34,014 bases of DNA. Source: a virus. The stretch is taken from positions 1-34,014 of the IMG/VR virus record IMGVR_UViG_3300042922_000402; one strand, 5' to 3'. The translations under genes were made by a program, and so were the position numbers. Shown piece by piece: positions 15,711 through 23,221 of the stretch. Position 1 is the first letter of the stretch; the number at the start of each line of letters is the position of its first letter. Under the pieces are notes generated by a model that saw only the letters and a list, made by a program, of their open reading frames with translations, was not told the DNA's origin and did not search any database.

Positions 15711-18700
15711 ATGGGCGTATTCCAGCAGTTACAAACGGGTAATAAAAAATCAGGAGGCGTGTTTTCCCTACTGGAGACGCAGAAGCAAACCAAATGGGAA
15801 GAAGAAAACCAGCGCCAAGAACAGACAGCAAAAGCAGCCGGTGTGCCTAGTGTGGCATCGGCTATTTCTGCTCCACTTGGCGTGACCAGAAAGCAACTGG
15901 AGACGGTGCAACCTATTCAGGTTAGTACGAAAGAAAAGGAAACTGGCGTATTCAGTAAGATCAAATCCGTTCTAGACGCGGCAAACACATTTACCGAATC
16001 CGTAAGCAATGAACTTTCTTTTGGACTGACCAACAAACTTCTACGAAGTAAGGAAGAAGTGCAAGAACAAAAGGATTCCATTGCCGGTAAGGCCGGATCT
16101 ATTGCGGGTTCATTTGCACCAATTGGAGGAGCTTATAAACTTGCCGGAGGACTCACAAAGAGTGCATTGCAGAACGCGCCAAGATTGGTTGATTTGGCAG
16201 TGAAAGGTGGTGTGGCTGGGACATTATACGGCGCAGCTAAGGAAGGCGTAGACGCGGCGCTGGACACACGTATGGATGGATCCCAGGGATTAGGACAACG
16301 CGCTACGAACGTAGCCAAGGAAGCAGCTTTATTTGCGGCAGGAGATGCTGCTTTAGGCGGAGCAGGAATGGCCTTGCGTAAATTCGCGGGAACAAAAATA
16401 GGCGAATCACTTACTAACCTTGTAAAGCGGAAGCAATCAATTGCACCGGAAGTGGAACAGCAGATAACGGAAGCGTTGGCTCCCAAAACAGTCTCTTTAC
16501 CCGGAGTTTTAAAGAACGCCAACCAAGAACAGTACATCAACCGCGTTATGAGCGATATTCGACAAATCGTTACAGAACGGATGACACCACCTTTAGAAAA
16601 TCCCAATGAGCTGGCAAAATGGTTAAAACCACACCTTGGAGAAGCATCCTTAAATGAAGTACGCAAGCTACCCTATGAGGATATGGTAGAGTTAGCAAAC
16701 GAGGTAAGAACAAGCCTCAGTACGGCAGATATCGCGGCTCAGGTAGCCAAAGAGCACGGTTATAACCTAATGGATATCCTAGAAGGGAAACTACCGTCCA
16801 TCAATCAGCGTGTGCAACAATACGCTTCCCGGAGAGCGTATGGGGTATATGATGCCCCAACTTTAAACATTTCCCGTCCAGTCAGCGATACTCCGGTTAT
16901 GCGTCCGTTACGTTTCACTCCTGAAATACCCACTATTCGTAATCAAATTTCTCAGAGTGCTCCACTCGAATCCTTGCGCAACTCCGCTAATGATTTAGGT
17001 GAAGGATTAGGAAACTTCGGCGGCGGTGCAGTGGATGCCATGTATGATGCCCTATGGAAGAAGGTTGTTAAAGGCGATGTGACAGAAGGTGGCTCACCTT
17101 CGGCGTTGCTCCAAGTAGCAAAATTGGTGAGAGACAACGGAGGGTTAAAGACACAGGATGATTTTCGGAGATTGGCCGCTGATGTTACTGCCGCAAGAAA
17201 TAAAGGGTTAACCGGACCAGCCTATCAAAATGAATTAAGGAATGTAGCAACCAAACATATCAGCACAAGCAAATCACCTGCGTCACCTGTACAAGCAAGT
17301 GCTATTCCTCCAAGGACACAAACTAAGAGCAATCCTAATGAACGCGGTTTAGTCACCAATCTTCGGGAATCGGGAAAACTCACACCAGAGGTACAGGCAG
17401 GTTTAGAAGCATCGTCCAAGCGAACTTACACGCCCATCACTAATGCTGCAACAGTAGAACGTGCCAATGCCAAAATTACGAAGGACATGGCTGCTGCAGA
17501 ATCTGCCGTTCTGAACACGCGCGGACGGTTAACGGCGGATAAGGTAGCCACCGGGTTCCGGCTGATTGACGAGTACCAAAAGGCCGGAGACATTAACCGG
17601 GCGGTGAGCATGGCAGAAAATTTGGCTACCAAGCTTACCGAAGCCGGGCAGGCGGTGCAGGCCGCGTCAATCTGGAACCGTTTGACGCCGGAAGGGGCAT
17701 TGGTGGCAGCTACGCGTAAGGTAGAAGCCATCAATCAACGGTTACCCAAAGGCGCTGCAGATGTGGTGCTGACAGAGAAAAACGCCACAGACATTATGAC
17801 CGCAGCGCAGGCTATCCAAATCGCAGGTGTGAGCAAGGAGCGCGCCGGAAATGTAATTGAAATACTGGATAACCTGAAAGCCGGGAAGCAAATCACTGCC
17901 GAAGAAAAGCAGATTGTATCCGACTTCGTCAAAGACGCTCAACAATTTGTGAAGCCGCCGAAACAAACCATTGTACGCGAAGCCAGACCGCCCAAGGAAC
18001 TCGCTGAACCGCGTGTACGGGATAAGGTAGTATCATTTATGGACGAGGCTGAGAAGGCCGCTATGGAGCGCATCAAGGCGCGTAGAAATCGACTCAGTTC
18101 CACGCCCTTTGATGAATGGGCCGATTATGCGATTGTCGGGGCTTCCAAGCTGGTCAAGGGCGGCGTGAAGTTTGCGGATTGGTCCACTGAAATGGTGAAG
18201 ACCTTTGGCGAAGAGATCCGTCCGCAGCTGCAGGCCATCTACCAGAAAGCACAGGAACAGTTGACCATCAATACAAAGCGGATCAGCCAAGAACGAATCA
18301 CCCAGGCGGAACGCATTGCAGAAACTTACTTGAAGAAAAACGAAACAAAATTAGCTACAACTGATATCGATTTTGTCCGAAACATTGCTAAAAACGTATC
18401 GGAACTGTCCGGTGATGCTCAACGCGCAGCATCCCAAGACCTGCAGGCGGTGTTGAATGGGTTTGAACGTGCTGGCGTTGGTCAAAAGTTGTCGTCCGCG
18501 CAATACATTTCCATGTTACTGAATCCTAAGACGCAGATTCGGAACATTGTCGGCAACGAAATGCTGTACCGGATTGAGCGCATCCAGCGCATGGCCGCGA
18601 CACCCATTGACTTTGCGGTATCCAAACTGACAGGTACGGACAGGCAGATCACCTTTAAGCGTGGACCGATGTCCTGGGACAACTTTTTCAGCCCCACCAC

Positions 18701-20330
18701 CAGCTTTATGAAAAGCCTTGGCGAAGGCGCTAAAGCCGGTTGGAGAGGCGTAAACCCGGAAGGGCTGACCACCGCTTATGATATCTCCGGCCAGGCATTT
18801 AAAAGCAAGTTAAACCCTATCACCTACCTAGAAAAGGCGCTTGGCGCAACTATGAAGGGGTTTGATTATGCGGCCTATAACCGTGCTGTAGATGGCCGTT
18901 TGCGGGAAATGGCATACCTGGACGCCATCAATAAAGGTGTCAAAGGCAGACAAGCACAGCAGGCCCATATTGATCGCCATATCGCCAATTTGGACAACAA
19001 CATTGCCGATGTAGCCAAGGAATTCGGACGGTACATCACTTTGCAGGATGAAACCACCTTATCCCGGTCGCTGTCCCGTTTAAAGCGCGGCGCAAACAAA
19101 CTCACCACCGGCTCCGAAAACTTTGGAGTTGGTTCATTGGTCATCCCGTTTGCGAAGACTCCGGCCAATCTCTTGCTTCGGGCCATCGACTACAGCCCTG
19201 CGGGATTCGCCAAGGCCATCACCCAGGGGTATCAAATCCTCCAAAGCCGGAATACCGACTTAACCCGGGCGGATGTAATACAGTCCGTCACCCGGGCATT
19301 ATTCGGTACTGGTCTATCCGGTGTTGGCGTGTGGCTGGCCTCCAAAGGCGCACTACGCGGCGAAACCTCGCCGGATGTGGATGTACGCGAACTGGAAAAG
19401 GCTGCTGGGCTGAGCCAATACCAACTTAACGCATCGGCTGTAGGACGGATGTTTGATGCTATGGTAACGGGGAATCTGTCGGACGTAGACAAGGCCGCAA
19501 AACCTCAACCTGGAGATACCTTCTATCAATACGAATGGGCGCAACCCAGTTCTATTCCGCTGGCGCTGGGGGCCAATATCATCAACGAGCGCCGCCAAGC
19601 TGCCAAGGACCTGCTGAAAACAGGGAAGACAGAAGGGTTGCCGAAACAAGCCACGGACGTCACCTTGGGCGCACTCAATACCCTGTTTAACACATCCGTC
19701 CTGCAAGGCATCCAACAGGCGTTTGAATTTGCGCCAGGGGAGAGCAACAAGGTTAAGGCCTTTGACATCAATGTTTTGAAGCAGATTCCTACCATGGCAA
19801 CACCTTCTTTTATCAGCCAAATCAATCAGATCATGGACAACAAACTCCGGGAGAATTATAGCCCAGACTTCACAGAAGGTTTGCTGAATCCGGCACGTTC
19901 CCGGGTTCCGATTGCAGCTCAAGGCATGGAGCAAAAGGTAGGGACGCTAGGACAGCCTCAGACGCGCTTGGATAATGTGTTTGACGTATTCCTTAACCCC
20001 GCGCAGCGAAGCGTCTACAAGCCAACCAAAGAAGCGCAGATGGTTATGGAACTGCTGTCCGATACGGGCGATGACACTTTAGCACCGCGCCGCGTATCCA
20101 AGTACATCACGGGTACGGACCCAGTCACCCGAGCGCAGAAACGGGTTGACTTGACCACAGAACAATATGTACGCTACCAAACCATTGTCGGACAAGAAGT
20201 CGCCAAGCAGTTGGGCAGAATCCCCGCAAATGCCACCACTCAAACGAAGGTGAAACGCATCAAAGACATTTTGACAGATGCCGGAGAAAAGGGCCGGAAG
20301 GAAATGAAAAAGGAATTGAATCTTAGATAG
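15711..20330 (+). CDS. Giant internal virion protein (ejection protein)
   Basis: 1539 residues, similar in scale to T7 gp16. Near residues 115-225 are glycine/alanine-rich hydrophobic helices (SIAGSFAPIGGAYKLAGG, AGTLYGAAKEGVDAAL, LFAAGDAALGGAGMAL) that could enter membranes. Residues about 920-1230 resemble the large polyvalent-protein region found in very large phage proteins (LNPKTQIRNIVGNEMLYRIE, then VIPFAKTPANLLLRAIDYSP). The last 300 residues are helical with IPT/ITGTDPVT segments. No lytic transglycosylase motif is visible. It probably travels inside the capsid and helps DNA cross the cell envelope. RBS GGGGGC. Confidence 0.72.
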   Translation: MGVFQQLQTGNKKSGGVFSLLETQKQTKWEEENQRQEQTAKAAGVPSVASAISAPLGVTRKQLETVQPIQVSTKEKETGVFSKIKSVLDAANTFTESVSNELSFGLTNKLLRSKEEVQEQKDSIAGKAGSIAGSFAPIGGAYKLAGGLTKSALQNAPRLVDLAVKGGVAGTLYGAAKEGVDAALDTRMDGSQGLGQRATNVAKEAALFAAGDAALGGAGMALRKFAGTKIGESLTNLVKRKQSIAPEVEQQITEALAPKTVSLPGVLKNANQEQYINRVMSDIRQIVTERMTPPLENPNELAKWLKPHLGEASLNEVRKLPYEDMVELANEVRTSLSTADIAAQVAKEHGYNLMDILEGKLPSINQRVQQYASRRAYGVYDAPTLNISRPVSDTPVMRPLRFTPEIPTIRNQISQSAPLESLRNSANDLGEGLGNFGGGAVDAMYDALWKKVVKGDVTEGGSPSALLQVAKLVRDNGGLKTQDDFRRLAADVTAARNKGLTGPAYQNELRNVATKHISTSKSPASPVQASAIPPRTQTKSNPNERGLVTNLRESGKLTPEVQAGLEASSKRTYTPITNAATVERANAKITKDMAAAESAVLNTRGRLTADKVATGFRLIDEYQKAGDINRAVSMAENLATKLTEAGQAVQAASIWNRLTPEGALVAATRKVEAINQRLPKGAADVVLTEKNATDIMTAAQAIQIAGVSKERAGNVIEILDNLKAGKQITAEEKQIVSDFVKDAQQFVKPPKQTIVREARPPKELAEPRVRDKVVSFMDEAEKAAMERIKARRNRLSSTPFDEWADYAIVGASKLVKGGVKFADWSTEMVKTFGEEIRPQLQAIYQKAQEQLTINTKRISQERITQAERIAETYLKKNETKLATTDIDFVRNIAKNVSELSGDAQRAASQDLQAVLNGFERAGVGQKLSSAQYISMLLNPKTQIRNIVGNEMLYRIERIQRMAATPIDFAVSKLTGTDRQITFKRGPMSWDNFFSPTTSFMKSLGEGAKAGWRGVNPEGLTTAYDISGQAFKSKLNPITYLEKALGATMKGFDYAAYNRAVDGRLREMAYLDAINKGVKGRQAQQAHIDRHIANLDNNIADVAKEFGRYITLQDETTLSRSLSRLKRGANKLTTGSENFGVGSLVIPFAKTPANLLLRAIDYSPAGFAKAITQGYQILQSRNTDLTRADVIQSVTRALFGTGLSGVGVWLASKGALRGETSPDVDVRELEKAAGLSQYQLNASAVGRMFDAMVTGNLSDVDKAAKPQPGDTFYQYEWAQPSSIPLALGANIINERRQAAKDLLKTGKTEGLPKQATDVTLGALNTLFNTSVLQGIQQAFEFAPGESNKVKAFDINVLKQIPTMATPSFISQINQIMDNKLRENYSPDFTEGLLNPARSRVPIAAQGMEQKVGTLGQPQTRLDNVFDVFLNPAQRSVYKPTKEAQMVMELLSDTGDDTLAPRRVSKYITGTDPVTRAQKRVDLTTEQYVRYQTIVGQEVAKQLGRIPANATTQTKVKRIKDILTDAGEKGRKEMKKELNLR

Positions 20331-20356
20331 GGGCCTCTAAGGAGGCTCCTTTTCTT
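20330..20356 (+). terminator. Terminator after the giant internal protein
   Basis: GGGGCCTC at 20330-20337 pairs with GAGGCTCC at 20342-20349 (loop TAAG, one G-T pair), followed by TTTTCTT. The following TTATGGGAGGGATACGATG closely matches the stretch after the capsid-gene terminator. It separates virion genes from the lysis cassette. Confidence 0.75.
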
Positions 20357-20370
20357 ATGGGAGGGATACG

Positions 20371-20664
20371 ATGATTTCCTATGTAGAATACCGCTATTGT
20401 ATCTGGGACGGCCTGCCAATTGGTGAATCACCAGTGTACCAAACGATCAAGTTTGAACACGGGGTAAAAGTAGCCAACCGATATGCGCGGCGCATGGTCA
20501 CACCGATGAATCATCCGCCTCCAAGGGGTGAGCAACATGACACTATACGAATTCATCTTGGACACAATACACACGCTGATCCGCAACGGAATCACACTCA
20601 GTTCCGGTATAGCGATCCTTGTTTTAGCCTTGAAGAATCGCAAGTTGAAACGGTACATCAATAA
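20371..20664 (+). CDS. Hypothetical protein at the head of the lysis cassette
   Basis: 97 residues behind GGGAGGG. The first 50 residues look like a compact beta-rich small protein (VEYRYCIWDGLPIGESPVYQ). The remaining 45 overlap the next gene by 128 bases and read like the product of a second frame, with many H, Q and R. The gene may once have ended near 20530 and lost its stop. No family is recognised. Confidence 0.5.
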   Translation: MISYVEYRYCIWDGLPIGESPVYQTIKFEHGVKVANRYARRMVTPMNHPPPRGEQHDTIRIHLGHNTHADPQRNHTQFRYSDPCFSLEESQVETVHQ

Positions 20665-21190
20665 CCATTTGCCCCGGCGGTTCCGGGATCCGCAAGAGGA
20701 CGACATAAGGGAAATTTTGCTGAACGTGAAAGCCATATCCCGACATTTGGGGGTTGAAGCATGGAGTGTCGCAAAGAAAGACTCGAACGCAAATATAGTA
20801 AGGAATTCACGGCCCTGTTTGGCGCGTGGATCCCGTGCCCGGTTCATGGCGTTATTCACACGCCGGAAGGGGACAAACCCATCAACATTAAGGAGGAGAA
20901 GACGAATGAGAGAATATCTTAAAAAGCTTGGCCGTACCAAGTTTCAGGCCTTTTTAATTATGACCTTTACCAACATCGCCACTATGATCCTGGTGTTTAC
21001 CGGAACCATAGACATCGATGACGCGGTCAACAAATGGCTACCGGCTATCAACATTACCGCTCAAGTCATCGTAACCTGGCTCTATGTATGGGTAGAGGGT
21101 GGCATTGACAAGGAGGCACAGAAGGCGCAGCAAGGGGGAGGAGTGAACACCGGTGCGGAATCTGACTATACCCCAGGAAGTTTTAAATAA
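20537..21190 (+). CDS. Long membrane protein with the holin nested at its C-terminus
   Basis: 217 residues from ATG 20537, which follows AAGGGGTGAG. Residues 1-35 contain a membrane segment (TLSSGIAILVLALK), then a basic, helical region (REILLNVKAISRHLGVEAW). Codons 75-123 form an arginine-rich linker, then the frame runs straight into the complete holin that starts at 20906. The linker is overlapped in another frame by a separate small gene. Either this is a true long form that could act as an antiholin, or the first gene has lost its own stop. Both starts have good ribosome sites. Confidence 0.5.
   Translation: MTLYEFILDTIHTLIRNGITLSSGIAILVLALKNRKLKRYINNHLPRRFRDPQEDDIREILLNVKAISRHLGVEAWSVAKKDSNANIVRNSRPCLARGSRARFMALFTRRKGTNPSTLRRRRRMREYLKKLGRTKFQAFLIMTFTNIATMILVFTGTIDIDDAVNKWLPAINITAQVIVTWLYVWVEGGIDKEAQKAQQGGGVNTGAESDYTPGSFK
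20761..20922 (+). CDS. Small overlapping lysis-cassette protein, hypothetical
   Basis: 53 residues (MECRKERLERKYSKEF and following), ATG at 20761 after TTGGGGGTTGAAGC. It has a protein-like mid-section, ALFGAWIPCPVHGVIHTPEG, with a Cys-Pro-Val-His pair, and a charged end. It lies entirely inside the frame of the longer gene at 20537 but in another frame, and overlaps the holin start by 17 bases. Its regular composition suggests it is the real gene here and the longer frame is the shadow. Function unknown. Confidence 0.5.
   Translation: MECRKERLERKYSKEFTALFGAWIPCPVHGVIHTPEGDKPINIKEEKTNERIS
20906..21190 (+). CDS. Holin
   Basis: 94 residues with two membrane segments: about 14-33 (FQAFLIMTFTNIATMILVFT) and about 44-65 (WLPAINITAQVIVTWLYVWV), a short loop between them, and a polar, glycine-rich C-terminal tail. 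Size, topology and position directly before the amidase fit a class II-type holin, which makes the membrane lesions that release the endolysin. AGGAGG lies nine bases before the ATG. It overlaps the amidase start by 38 bases. The exact holin family is not named. Confidence 0.78.
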   Translation: MREYLKKLGRTKFQAFLIMTFTNIATMILVFTGTIDIDDAVNKWLPAINITAQVIVTWLYVWVEGGIDKEAQKAQQGGGVNTGAESDYTPGSFK

Positions 21191-21899
21191 AACTGGCGTC
21201 CCGCAGATAATCGATATTACCGATCAGCTTCCGGTCAACAAAAACTATACCTGGGCGCAGCTGGCCGGAACCCGGGATATCAATGACCTGACCACCGTGG
21301 CGTGGCATCATGATGACATCGCAAAATCACTCCGCGCCGGGTGGGATAACATCAGTGTCGCCAAGCGGATTGCTGAGAATCATATTGAATTAACCAAAAA
21401 CGAAAAGAAAGGCGATGCCGGATTCCCCTATCACTTCTGGATCCGCGACGGAAAAATCTATCAATGTAACAACGTCCTAGACCGCACCTACGGCGTTGCC
21501 GGAAATAATGGCTATACAGTACATGTCTGTATCTCCGGGTCATACGCAGGAAAGGACACGCTGGAGGACGCGGACAGACGCGCACTACAGGCCATTACAT
21601 TGACGCTGATGCGAGAGCTACCGCAATACCAAGCTATCAAAGCACACAGCGAATTAAACGCCACCGATTGCCCCGGATACGACTATCAGACGATTCGTAA
21701 TGAAGTCATCAACCTGGATATGAAGATCAAGCAGGAGTCCACCTGGGCCGGGAAAGTGAAACTGGTGAACGAGGTAGCCAACCAGTACAGTTTTATGACC
21801 AATCTCATGAAAGCCGGGGAGTCAGACGGAAATGCACAATGGGCCGCGAATCAACTTTTGGCGGTGAGAGAAATACTGATTGCGCAGAAGCTTCTATAA
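21153..21899 (+). CDS. Endolysin, N-acetylmuramoyl-L-alanine amidase (Amidase_2)
   Basis: 248 residues, starting at GTG 21153 after GGGGGAGGAG. It cleaves the bond between muramic acid and the stem peptide. An Amidase_2 domain covers about residues 45-190. Zinc ligands are visible: H52 or H53 in VAWHHDD, H165 in KAHSELN and C173 in ATDCPGYD. FPYHFWIRDGKIYQCN at about 92-107 is the usual central strand region. The final 55 residues are helical (KLVNEVANQYSFMTNLMK) and probably a cell-wall-binding or dimerising tail. It is the last gene of the late operon. No signal peptide, so export depends on the holin. Confidence 0.92.
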   Translation: MRNLTIPQEVLNKTGVPQIIDITDQLPVNKNYTWAQLAGTRDINDLTTVAWHHDDIAKSLRAGWDNISVAKRIAENHIELTKNEKKGDAGFPYHFWIRDGKIYQCNNVLDRTYGVAGNNGYTVHVCISGSYAGKDTLEDADRRALQAITLTLMRELPQYQAIKAHSELNATDCPGYDYQTIRNEVINLDMKIKQESTWAGKVKLVNEVANQYSFMTNLMKAGESDGNAQWAANQLLAVREILIAQKLL

Positions 21900-21903
21900 A
21901 TAA

Positions 21904-21940
21904 AGAAAAGCCGGGGGTGATGTTACTCATTCCCGGCTAA
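21904..21940 (-). terminator. Terminator for the minus-strand accessory genes (also faces the lysis operon)
   Basis: AGCCGGG at 21909-21915 pairs with CCCGGCT at 21932-21938; two G-T pairs and TGA/TCA extend the stem inward, leaving the loop TGTTAC. On the minus strand the hairpin is followed by TTTTCTTTATTT, a strong terminator. On the plus strand only a weak AATTCTT follows. The stem overlaps the stop codon of the HD-domain gene. Confidence 0.75.
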
Positions 21941-22365
21941 TTCTTGTCTATGCTATTTAAAGCATCTAATGATTTTTTATATCGTTTTAATCTACTAAAA
22001 TCTTGTTCTGTTGGATTGGTAATTCTCGTCAAATCCATATTGTCTTCAATATCCAATATTTTTACTTTCCGAGCGATATCATTTTTCCCTATGCGATCGA
22101 TAAAATCTGCATATACCTCACCTTCTGCTCTTGTTAATGCCATAACTGCATCAATAATTAATGAAGAAAAACCATTTTTGATTAATGTTTCTTTTGTGCA
22201 GTCTGTATCCTCGATAACATCATGTAAAACGGATACAATGCGTTCAATATCATTATCCGCTTTTAACATCAACCTAAGAGGATGTAAGATATAAGGATGT
22301 CCTCCTTTATCAAACTGACCATGATGCATTTTCGTTGCTAACAATATTGCCGTAGTTAGATCCAT
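21937..22365 (-). CDS. HD-domain hydrolase of the small alarmone hydrolase type
   Basis: 142 residues. The HD metal-binding pattern is complete by eye: H14/H15 in KMHHGQFDKGG, H28 in PYILHPLRL, H48-D49 in VLHDVIEDT with E52-D53, and the later KILDIEDNMD segment. This matches the hydrolase part of RelA/SpoT and the stand-alone Mesh1/SAH enzymes, which remove pyrophosphate from (p)ppGpp and related nucleotides. AAAGGAGTGATAAG precedes the ATG. It is the last gene of the minus accessory group. No synthetase or toxin gene is nearby, so it may act against host alarmone signalling or a toxin. Substrate not proven. Confidence 0.75.
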   Translation of the reverse strand: MDLTTAILLATKMHHGQFDKGGHPYILHPLRLMLKADNDIERIVSVLHDVIEDTDCTKETLIKNGFSSLIIDAVMALTRAEGEVYADFIDRIGKNDIARKVKILDIEDNMDLTRITNPTEQDFSRLKRYKKSLDALNSIDKN

Positions 22366-22377
22366 CTTATCACTCCT

Positions 22378-22566
22378 TTACTCATTCCCGGCTTCATTTG
22401 CTATCGCATAACCCATCAGTTTTTTACCTGGATGAATGGAACAGATGTGTTCCCTGAATTTATTGTGGTCTTCTGGTTTGTCCCAATCGATAGTGTATTC
22501 AATTGAAAAATTCTTGGATCTTGGTTTCTTCCCTTCATTCCACCATAATCCATAATTAATTTTCAC
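22378..22566 (-). CDS. Hypothetical accessory protein
   Basis: 62 residues from the GTG at 22566, chosen over the GTG at 22575 because GGGAGTGAT then lies at a normal distance. The product is small and aromatic-rich (YGLWWNEGKKPRSKNF, YTIDWDKPED), with no membrane segment. It ends with AGNE encoded by the repeated CATTCCCGGCT element. Function unknown; it lies between the HD protein and the zinc/Myb-like protein and is probably cotranscribed with them. Confidence 0.55.
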   Translation of the reverse strand: MKINYGLWWNEGKKPRSKNFSIEYTIDWDKPEDHNKFREHICSIHPGKKLMGYAIANEAGNE

Positions 22567-22591
22567 TTGTATCACTCCCTCTCATTCCCGG

Positions 22592-22879
22592 CTACTCCCT
22601 TATACGATTCAATTCTGGCAACAATTTGATGTACCATCTTGACCTTATCGAACTAAAACTTATATTCATTTCTTTTGATATTGTTCTGAATGTCTCGTTT
22701 ATAGGAATTCCATCACCTGTTAACATGCATACTGTATCAATAATCGCGCAATCTTCATCATCTGTGAATATGTGTCTAACTGGTTCGAAATTATCTGATT
22801 TGTAGAATTGTAAATAATGCTTTTCGCAGTAACCCCTTGTAGCAGAATTTATTGTGCACCCTTCATGAACGCACTTCAA
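22592..22879 (-). CDS. Zinc-knuckle plus Myb/SANT-like DNA-binding protein
   Basis: 95 residues, TTG start at 22879 behind GGGGGTG. Residues 3-21 carry C-x4-C-x9-C-x3-H (CVHEGCTINSATRGYCEKH), the small zinc element often found at the start of HNH homing proteins and phage regulators. Residues 35-90 (FTDDEDCAIIDTV ... SFSSIRSRWYIKLLPEL) resemble a Myb/SANT-like helix-turn-helix in spacing and tryptophan placement. No HNH catalytic motif is present. A small DNA-binding regulator is likely; the Myb reading is moderate. Confidence 0.55.
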   Translation of the reverse strand: MKCVHEGCTINSATRGYCEKHYLQFYKSDNFEPVRHIFTDDEDCAIIDTVCMLTGDGIPINETFRTISKEMNISFSSIRSRWYIKLLPELNRIRE

Positions 22880-22931
22880 TCATTACACCCCCTATATCGA
22901 TCCAGTTAGGTGTTTTTTCTTCATCTACCAT
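22863..22931 (-). CDS. Possible 22-residue leader peptide
   Basis: A 22-codon frame starting at ATG 22931, with a good AAGGGAGTGATAGG ribosome site, ends inside the first codons of the zinc/Myb-like gene. It fills the otherwise empty interval and the ribosome site is as good as those of its neighbours. It could couple translation or be a remnant. Nothing in the peptide suggests a function. Confidence 0.3.
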   Translation of the reverse strand: MVDEEKTPNWIDIGGVMIEVRS

Positions 22932-22935
22932 CCTA

Positions 22936-23118
22936 TCACTCCCTTATCTGAACTAATCCATCCATGTAAATATATAAGGTATATTCCCATCCTTGGTGTT
23001 TGTAGGTGTATAGGCAGATTTCTGCTTGGTTGCCGATCCGGCCAAAGTATTTCAGTTCGCCTCGTTCTTGCAGGTAGGCTTTAGCAGCTTCAAGGGATTC
23101 AAATTTACGTTGTCGCAT
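22936..23118 (-). CDS. Hypothetical accessory protein
   Basis: 60 residues, basic at the start (MRQRKFESLEAAKAYLQERG), then a beta-rich segment with many tyrosines (ICLYTYKHQGWEYTLYIYMD). The ATG at 23118 has no clear ribosome site; TATACT lies a few bases upstream, so the message could start very near the ATG. It is the promoter-proximal member of the minus-strand accessory group and borders the likely attachment region. No family is recognised. Confidence 0.55.
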   Translation of the reverse strand: MRQRKFESLEAAKAYLQERGELKYFGRIGNQAEICLYTYKHQGWEYTLYIYMDGLVQIRE

Positions 23119-23221
23119 GATTTCAGTATACTACAACCAAAATAAAGCGAATAGTGGAGGTGAAATTAATACACATAATAAACTATTGATACGGCTAACG
23201 TACTAAAAGTGTAGTAAATAG
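23119..23221. other. Candidate phage attachment region (attP)
   Basis: This 103-base gap lies between the 3' end of the integrase and the accessory genes, where attP is expected if the lysis-side accessory genes and the integrase are at opposite ends of the prophage. It contains ACTATT (23182-23187) with AATAGT (23217-23222) and TACTA (23201-23205) with TAGTA (23212-23216), but no convincing single centre. No core can be named without the bacterial junctions. Confidence 0.35.

Larger units (their letters stand above)
21926..22593. repeat. Three copies of CTCATTCCCGGCT at the ends of accessory genes
   Basis: The identical 13 bases lie at 21926-21938, 22381-22393 and 22581-22593, at or within a few codons of the 3' end of three consecutive minus-strand genes. 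The first two copies share 16 bases (TTACTCATTCCCGGCT). Only the first has the matching arm that makes it a complete terminator. The pattern suggests stepwise gene insertion next to one terminator arm. Confidence 0.7.

Noticed and set aside
14095-20330. Fused or toxin-type polymorphic protein
   Set aside because: The large size and polyvalent-protein resemblance raised this, but there is no secretion signal or immunity gene and the position is within virion genes.
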